Below are positions 34,946 through 40,095 of a DNA stretch of 40,095 nt, piece by piece. The DNA comes from Bacteroidales bacterium (GTDB taxonomy: Bacteria; Bacteroidota; Bacteroidia; Bacteroidales; UBA7960). A program made the translations under genes and the position numbers. Location of the stretch: the NCBI GenBank assembly GCA_007129355.1, contig SKVR01000145.1, forward strand, positions 1 through 40,095. The letters are read 5' to 3'. Below the pieces are notes generated by a model that was not told the origin of the DNA, did not search any database, and saw only the letters and a list, made by a program, of their open reading frames with translations. Position 1 is the stretch's first letter. Each line of letters starts with the position of its first letter.

Positions 34946-37429
34946 TCAAAGCTGATTTTTATACTTGTAGTGGCCCAAAACACACCTGATCTCCTGGTAC
35001 GAGTAATCATTTCCCAGGGCTTGCCGTGCAACGCTTAAGCTGTGATCTTCCGATTTTGAAAAATAGTCCAAAAGGGGTTGTATCTTTTCGGGGGCTACAA
35101 TATCCTCCACAGAGATCTCGCCTTTAGCAATATAATTGGCGAGATGTCCTTCAATGGTGCTTGTGGCCAGTTCTCTTTCTTTTGCAATCTCCACAACGGT
35201 TTTACCTTGCTTGTAAAGCTCAAGGCTGAGTTCGGCCGAAGGTCTTTTTTTCTCTTTAGGCTTTTTTTCGGGCTTACCGGTATCGGGTGCATCATATTGG
35301 GGCTGCAAATCATTGTTGGCGCAGTATTCCTGTACGATGGAAATGATATCGGGTCCGAACTGCTCTGTCTTTTTCTTTCCCATGCCATAAATGGCTTTCA
35401 GTGCTTTGATAGATGCAGGCAACTCATTGGTGATGGAGATCATAGATTTGCGGGGCAGGATCATAAAAATGGGAATGCCCAGCTCAACGGCTGCCTTGTT
35501 GCGCCAGCTGCGCAGCTGTTCAAGCAACTGCGGATGGTTGGAAACCTCTGAATCTGCAGGAAATTTTCCGGGTTTTGGCTCCCGGCTGCGGGTCTTTTCA
35601 ATGGATGCTTTGGCCCTTACTTCCAGGTAGTTTGCGGTATGAAAGCCATCGGTGCAGGCATTAAGGCAGGCCAGTTTCAGCTCTGCTTCATGAAAAAGGC
35701 GATCATAAGCTTCGGTAAGAGATTTCTTAACCTGTTTGTTGTCGCTGTCAATCCCCATATTTTCAAGTATGTTTATCACTTCCTTTTCGAGAAGGGGGAT
35801 GAAATAGCTGCAAGCCTTTTTAATGCGATCCTGCAAAGCCATATTTTTTTCAATCTGCCCGTAATTTTTTACATGTTTGCTTATCTCCATCATGAACTTT
35901 GAACCCACACCTGACAGATCTTCCAGTTTCTTACTGAGAGGTTTCAGAGTATAGGCGATTCCTTCATCAATTGAGCTGATGTTTTCGCTCACCAGCTTTT
36001 TTAAATAGTTCAGTCGACGCTGAACGGGACCGAGGTCAAAAAGTTCGTCGAGCAGTTCATGCTGAAACTGCAGGCGCGCATCGGAAAGTGCCTGTTCGTT
36101 GGGCTGGTTTTGTGCAATATTATCGGAAAAATCTTTTACACTCATATCGCTTTTTACGGCCTGTCCGGAAATTCGTGAACTCAACACCAGTCCTTCGAGC
36201 GTTTTACAGCGGCTTAGCGCAACATATACCTGTCCGTGGGCAAAGGCAGCATGGGCGTCAATGATGGCCTTCTCGAAAGTGAGTCCCTGGCTTTTATGGA
36301 TGGTAATGGCCCAAGCCAGCTTGAGGGGGTACTGCGTGAAGGTTCCTATTACATTCTCCTGGATTTCTTTGGTGTCGGCATTGAGTTTATACCGGCGGTT
36401 TTCCCACATGAGAGGAGTAACCGTGATCAATGAGTCATCGCCCGGGCATCGCACGTAAATCACGTCATCTTCCATGCTGTCAACCACTCCGATCTTACCG
36501 TTATAGAAAAGCTTTTCAGGAGACGGGTCATTTTTTACAAACATAACCTGGGCTCCGGTTTTCAGACTTAGTTTTTCTTCGGTGGGATAGGCCATCTCAG
36601 AAAAGTCACCATCGATGTTTGCTCTGAACCAGCGGGTTTCTGCACGGAGTGCCTGAAGGCGCGAGTGATTAATCTGGTTGGACTGCTGGTTATGGGTGGT
36701 AAGGGTAATATAACCTTCATCTTCGTCCGGAGTAAAGCCGGGGCGGTATTGTTTATTCAGCTTCTGCAGTGAAGCAGAATCGAGATTGTTGTTTCGTACC
36801 CGGTTCAGCAGGTTGATGAAATCCTTGTCGGTTTGCCGGTAGATCTGCTGCAACTCTATGCTGATATAACTGGTTTGCTGCAGGGCCCTGCTGCCAAAGA
36901 AAAAATAATTGTCGTAGTACCTTCCGAGCAGTTCATGATCTTCCTGCTTTACCACGGGAGCCAGTTGCTGAAGATCACCGATGAGCAACAGTTGTAATCC
37001 ACCAAAAGGTTTATACCGGTTGCGGTAGCGGCGCAACACCTGGTCAATGCCGTCCAGCAAATCGGCCCGCACCATGCTTATCTCATCGATGATCAGCAGG
37101 TCAAGACTACGGATGATATTGATCTTTTCTTTATTGAGTTTGTGGAACCGTTTATCTTCTGCCTGTCTGCGGATGTCAGAATCTTCAGGTAAAATGGGTC
37201 CGAAAGGGAGCTGGAAAAAGGAGTGGATAGTTACTCCACCTGCATTTATAGCCGCAACTCCTGTGGGTGCTACCACCACAGAACGTTTGAAAGAATTTGA
37301 TCTTATATATTGCAGAAAAGTGGTTTTACCTGTGCCCGCCCGGCCGGTAAGAAAAAGGTTGATTCCGGTTTGCTCAATAAAATCATGGGCCAGTTTTAAT
37401 TGAGAATTGTTGTTGAAATTCATTGCCAT
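34946..37429 (-). CDS. PIF1-like helicase with HRDC and HTH C-terminus
   Basis: An 827-residue SF1B-type helicase. Walker A is GRAGTGKT (residues 29-36), motif II is LLIIDEISMV, and further motifs are GDLQQLAPV, QIYRQTD, KSQGLTFEKA and VALSRCKTLEGL. Past about residue 450 comes a helical linker, then an HRDC domain (IPIFMILPRKSM, LKAIYGMGKKKTEQFG) and a final helix-turn-helix (ELYKQGKTVVEIAKERELATSTIEGHL) of the type ending RecQ helicases. It likely works on G-quadruplex, fork or recombination structures, as inferred from family. A complete frame with no break is seen. Confidence 0.92.
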   Translation of the reverse strand: MAMNFNNNSQLKLAHDFIEQTGINLFLTGRAGTGKTTFLQYIRSNSFKRSVVVAPTGVAAINAGGVTIHSFFQLPFGPILPEDSDIRRQAEDKRFHKLNKEKINIIRSLDLLIIDEISMVRADLLDGIDQVLRRYRNRYKPFGGLQLLLIGDLQQLAPVVKQEDHELLGRYYDNYFFFGSRALQQTSYISIELQQIYRQTDKDFINLLNRVRNNNLDSASLQKLNKQYRPGFTPDEDEGYITLTTHNQQSNQINHSRLQALRAETRWFRANIDGDFSEMAYPTEEKLSLKTGAQVMFVKNDPSPEKLFYNGKIGVVDSMEDDVIYVRCPGDDSLITVTPLMWENRRYKLNADTKEIQENVIGTFTQYPLKLAWAITIHKSQGLTFEKAIIDAHAAFAHGQVYVALSRCKTLEGLVLSSRISGQAVKSDMSVKDFSDNIAQNQPNEQALSDARLQFQHELLDELFDLGPVQRRLNYLKKLVSENISSIDEGIAYTLKPLSKKLEDLSGVGSKFMMEISKHVKNYGQIEKNMALQDRIKKACSYFIPLLEKEVINILENMGIDSDNKQVKKSLTEAYDRLFHEAELKLACLNACTDGFHTANYLEVRAKASIEKTRSREPKPGKFPADSEVSNHPQLLEQLRSWRNKAAVELGIPIFMILPRKSMISITNELPASIKALKAIYGMGKKKTEQFGPDIISIVQEYCANNDLQPQYDAPDTGKPEKKPKEKKRPSAELSLELYKQGKTVVEIAKERELATSTIEGHLANYIAKGEISVEDIVAPEKIQPLLDYFSKSEDHSLSVARQALGNDYSYQEIRCVLGHYKYKNQL

Positions 37430-37561
37430 CGATGATAAGTTTCAATTTGTCTTTTAAATATAAGAAAAAAATGGCAATTATCAACCGGAAATATCAGACT
37501 TATTTTCCCTTTGACAGGTATTACAGTGAGTTAACCGAACTGCTCATTAACCAGTGCTACC

Positions 37562-37586
37562 GGTGCCTGAGCCTGTCGAAGGCACT
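37562..37586 (+). repeat. Hairpin repeat locus C: single unit
   Basis: GTGCCT (37563-37568), loop GAGCCTGTCGA (37569-37579), AGGCAC (37580-37585): a perfect 6-bp stem plus a possible G.T pair around the same 11-base loop seen at loci A and B. It lies 19 bases downstream of the rhodanese stop on that gene's strand and could serve as its terminator. The spacer 37430-37604 also contains an open frame whose last residues are read from this repeat; I see no good evidence that it is a gene. Confidence 0.8.
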
Positions 37587-37604
37587 CTTATCATTGACCC
37601 ATTC

Positions 37605-38258
37605 TTAACAACCCCCTCCAACTGCCGTTGTTTGCTGCTGGTTTAATGCAGGAATAATTCCCGCAGGTTGTTCGCGTCTTCTTTCAGGTTGCCCGGTAGG
37701 TGAAGCCTGCATATATCTGCGATAATCGAATCTTGCTTTTTCGTCCTTAAAGGCTGCAAAGGCCGGCTTAAAGTTCTCAATGGCGTACTCCACGGCAGTG
37801 TCGTAATTTCCTCCTATTACCCTGATATCCGTTTTCAATCCCTTTGTAAGTAACAGCATACGTGCGGTTTGTGCCCGGGCCTCAGCGCCGGCATATAAAA
37901 CAGGAGTTTTTTCGCCTGACCTTCTGATGGTTCTGATGTTTCTGCTATCCAGAAGCTCATCGAATGGTATGTTGACAGCCCCCGGAATATGGCCGGCTTC
38001 AAATTCTGCTTCGGTGCGCAGGTCAATCAGCAGGTATTTATCTGTTTGCCCCGATATGGCCGCATGCAGTTCATGGTAGTTGAACATGTATTCAGTGGCA
38101 TCCAGCATTTTTACTACTTCCTGGTTCGATCTGCCATAGTTGTTGGTGGTAAACAGGTTAATCACCACAATGATGGCCACGAAGCTGAAAAACAGGATAC
38201 TGATGTTGTTGAGATTTTGATTCTTATGCATAGCTTTATTTTTTTCAGTGATTAACAT
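37605..38258 (-). CDS. Membrane-anchored rhodanese-like protein with C-terminal GGGC
   Basis: A 217-residue protein: one N-terminal membrane helix (about 20-37, with Lys-rich start suggesting an outside location) and a rhodanese-like domain (about 55-165; YLLIDLRTEAEFEAGHIPGA). The active-site loop that normally starts with the sulfur-carrying Cys reads YAGAEARAQ, so the Cys is absent. A low-complexity tail (ASPTGQPERRREQ... ALNQQQ) ends in AVGGGC, and Cys217 is the only cysteine in the protein. The ATG overlaps the end of the upstream transporter gene (ATGTTAA), so translation is coupled. A start nine codons later is possible. Confidence 0.85.
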   Translation of the reverse strand: MLITEKNKAMHKNQNLNNISILFFSFVAIIVVINLFTTNNYGRSNQEVVKMLDATEYMFNYHELHAAISGQTDKYLLIDLRTEAEFEAGHIPGAVNIPFDELLDSRNIRTIRRSGEKTPVLYAGAEARAQTARMLLLTKGLKTDIRVIGGNYDTAVEYAIENFKPAFAAFKDEKARFDYRRYMQASPTGQPERRREQPAGIIPALNQQQTTAVGGGC

Positions 38259-39481
38259 CCTCCTCTTCCGCCGGGAGTTTCCAGTTCAATGATGGTACGG
38301 ATGGGCACCGGAGCAGGGGGTTCGGTGGGAATGGCTTCGCCCTCCAGGAACAATTGCCGGGCTTTGGTCATAAACCTCACGGCAAATTCTTCATCCAGAT
38401 TCAGCGGGTCGTCAGGACTGTCATTTCCATTGAACAGGGTATCAAACATTCCGTTAAGGCCACCTTCCAGCACGTAAATATTTCCGAAATCTGCCCTTGC
38501 GGCCACCGCCCAGGCCAGTTCGGCAGCGCTTTCACCAAAACCGTAAAATACTCTCTTGCTGTTGTGCGGAGGGTTGCGGAAAAAGTCTCTGTATCTTCTT
38601 CCCAGTATTTCCTCTTTGGTTACATTGATGGCCCCGGGAAGTGAAAATTTTTCAAACTCTTCGGGGTCTCTCACATCAATAAGTATAAAGCCTCTGTCCT
38701 CATGGATGATCTTGTAGGCTGCCTCTTCTGCATCCACAAAGCGTTTGGTATCCTGCAGCATGGCATGTAGCTGAGTTGCTCCGGTTTCGCGGGCATTGCT
38801 TCTTCTTTGTTCGGGAAGGAATAAAAATGCAAAAATGGCAATGATCAGCAGCATACCGGGCATCATATAGGATGGACGTTGTTCAATCACCTGCGGGGGT
38901 GTTTCGTTTACATTGTCTTCAATTTTTTGTGTAACGGCAAAGGCGATTACTGCCACCATTACCAGGATGAATGCAAACCATGCCCTTGACATGCCCAGGG
39001 TTTCATAGATAAACGGATTTCCCTGGAAATTAGCCATAAACAGCGGTTCCCATGCGCTGAAAAAATGAGCGAAAATGAAGATACCGATCACTGCACCCAG
39101 CAGAAACAGCATGGCGTCAATTTTTCCTACAGTGGCCGCTACAATGCTGGTGCCAGGACAATAGCCCCCCAGGATAAAGCCAAAGCCCATGATGCCACCT
39201 CCCAGGATGGCCGACCATACATAGAGCGGGTTGATGTAAACCAGGCTCATGTCGATCCATCCCATGAAGCTCAGAAACAATAGTCCCATCATGGCCGTAA
39301 TGGCCGCTGTAAAAAATACGCGCAGCACCACAAAGTCGTAACCGTAAAATACACCTGCCAGCTTACGCGATGAAGAAAAACCGGCCTGTTCAAGCACATA
39401 GCCGAAGCCAATGCCCAGTACCAGGGCAAAGAACAGACTCAATTGGGGGTTTACTAACCCCTCGGGGATAAAAGGTGCCAT
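38252..39481 (-). CDS. YeeE/YedE-type transporter fused to rhodanese-like domain, C-terminal GGC
   Basis: A 409-residue protein. Residues 1-225 form a membrane part of the YeeE/YedE family, whose TsuA member imports thiosulfate; Cys108 in GGYCPGT matches the family's intramembrane cysteine motif. Residues about 245-355 are a rhodanese-like domain (FILIDVRDPEEFEKFSLPGA) lacking the active-site Cys (FYGFGESAAE). The tail ends ETPGGRGGC, and C108 and C409 are the only cysteines. It probably pairs with the second YeeE half (39550-40068) to form a complete transporter. Confidence 0.88.
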   Translation of the reverse strand: MAPFIPEGLVNPQLSLFFALVLGIGFGYVLEQAGFSSSRKLAGVFYGYDFVVLRVFFTAAITAMMGLLFLSFMGWIDMSLVYINPLYVWSAILGGGIMGFGFILGGYCPGTSIVAATVGKIDAMLFLLGAVIGIFIFAHFFSAWEPLFMANFQGNPFIYETLGMSRAWFAFILVMVAVIAFAVTQKIEDNVNETPPQVIEQRPSYMMPGMLLIIAIFAFLFLPEQRRSNARETGATQLHAMLQDTKRFVDAEEAAYKIIHEDRGFILIDVRDPEEFEKFSLPGAINVTKEEILGRRYRDFFRNPPHNSKRVFYGFGESAAELAWAVAARADFGNIYVLEGGLNGMFDTLFNGNDSPDDPLNLDEEFAVRFMTKARQLFLEGEAIPTEPPAPVPIRTIIELETPGGRGGC

Positions 39482-39484
39482 ATG

Positions 39485-39541
39485 TTGTTAATTGTTAATT
39501 GTTTAAATAAAAACTAATCCCTATTCACTAATCACTAATCA
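39485..39541. repeat. Short 7-bp-period direct repeats in the transporter spacer
   Basis: 39487-39503 is 2.4 copies of GTTAATT, and 39525-39541 is 2.4 copies of TCACTAA. They fill the 68-base spacer between the two YeeE-type genes. Copy number is low, so this is a minor member of the tandem-repeat theme. Confidence 0.5.
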
Positions 39542-39549
39542 GCCTTCCC

Positions 39550-40068
39550 TCATATCCAAAGTCTCCTGAAAAAGTAAGCGATCATATAGCCTGATCCGAA
39601 GATCATCATCATGGTGAGGATGCCGCCGGTAGAAAGAACCGCCATTCCACTCAGCGCCGCACCACTGGTGCAGCCCCTGCCGAACTGGGCACCCAGCCCG
39701 AATAATAATCCGCCCGCCAGGGCAAAGGCGGCACGGGTTGGCACATTGATGCGCGGACCACGCTCCATCTTGAATCCCAGCCGGTTGGATGATGCTCCAC
39801 TGATAAATCCGCCTATGATTACACCAATGGCCAGGTAAACCAGCCACGAACGGATGGGACTTTCACCGGTTGCAAGATATACATCATAGTATGGCGACTT
39901 CTCAGCGTAATCGGGCGCTACATTAATCACCGTTGCCACCATGGCATCTCTGGCTGCCCCGCTGGCGCCCAGCCCGCGGCCCACTATTACAAAGGATGCC
40001 AGCAACACCAGCCCCAGCAGAAAACCTGCCAGGTATGGGTTCATGAAGGGTTTGGGTTGATTTTGCAT
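39550..40068 (-). CDS. YeeE/YedE-type transporter half protein
   Basis: A 172-residue integral membrane protein with four hydrophobic helices (about 12-30, 75-90, 113-129 and 142-166). It carries the YeeE/YedE Cys motif FGRGCTSGAALSG (Cys133), its only cysteine. Full-length TsuA-like transporters have two related halves; this one and the protein at 38252-39481 look like separate halves. Sulfur-compound (thiosulfate-like) uptake is inferred from the family. It is the first gene of the three-gene minus-strand run. Confidence 0.85.
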   Translation of the reverse strand: MQNQPKPFMNPYLAGFLLGLVLLASFVIVGRGLGASGAARDAMVATVINVAPDYAEKSPYYDVYLATGESPIRSWLVYLAIGVIIGGFISGASSNRLGFKMERGPRINVPTRAAFALAGGLLFGLGAQFGRGCTSGAALSGMAVLSTGGILTMMMIFGSGYMIAYFFRRLWI

Positions 40069-40072
40069 ATGT

Positions 40073-40095
40073 TTGGGTTATTAGGTTATTGGTTA
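40073..40095. repeat. Partial 8-bp-period repeat at window edge
   Basis: GGGTTATT, AGGTTATT, then GGTTA with one base missing. It starts just upstream of the sulfur operon and runs off the window; it probably continues as a tandem array like those at 428-537 and 30696-30777. Confidence 0.45.

Overview
The window looks like a chromosomal segment of a Bacteroidota bacterium, most likely Bacteroidales-like. The indications are TAnnTTTG promoter boxes with an upstream TTG/TTTG, a MurF-alanine racemase fusion, an acidic-specific S46 dipeptidyl peptidase, a subtilase with a type IX secretion sorting domain, a DUF5723 outer-membrane protein, and a tmRNA whose tag reads GDNNNYAMAA. The lineage is inferred from gene content; no ribosomal RNA is present. 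I saw no tRNA, insertion sequence, CRISPR array or prophage gene. Gene content is mostly core metabolism and envelope.

Layout. 1-350: tmRNA (minus, 3' end cut by the window edge), followed by two abutting 8-bp-period repeat arrays. 605-7054 (plus): pdxA, murF-alr, ridA, and an S46 peptidase (DPP11-like). 7066-9214 (minus): a polysaccharide-deacetylase-like protein and an ACT-domain protein, the latter divergent from lysC-lysA (9356-11886, plus). 11917-13635 (minus): a small membrane protein, surE and a DUF502 protein. 13852-15370 (plus): a membrane zinc metallopeptidase and a methyltransferase whose promoter lies in a 16-bp perfect inverted repeat. 15395-21954 (minus): a tight operon ccmF-like, DUF2520, kdsC-like, ubiA-like, maf, glycosyltransferase, with a clear promoter and a 28-bp palindrome upstream. 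22089-30194 (minus): envelope proteins (DUF5723 protein, lipoprotein, DUF3352-like protein, T9SS subtilase). 30201-30653 (minus): solitary HsdR-N-like protein, divergent across a second bipartite 8-bp repeat from amn-holA-EVE-cvpA-aminotransferase (30881-34941, plus). 34946-37429 (minus): PIF1/RecQ-type helicase. 37605-40068 (minus): a sulfur cluster of split YeeE/YedE transporter halves and two rhodanese-like domains.

How genes may work together. PdxA makes the PLP precursor, and MurF-Alr and LysA use PLP; LysC-LysA supply meso-DAP/lysine and MurF-Alr supplies D-Ala and the UDP-MurNAc-pentapeptide, so the left part leans to cell-wall precursor supply. The right-hand sulfur cluster is the most unusual part: both rhodanese-like domains lack the active-site cysteine, yet both proteins end in Gly-Gly-Cys, and that terminal Cys is the only cysteine outside the transporter membrane core. 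A second notable signal is a dispersed hairpin element at three loci (five units): an invariant 11-base loop GAGCCTGTCGA (one variant) flanked by stems that differ in sequence but remain complementary. A third is the paired 8-bp tandem arrays in two divergent promoter regions.
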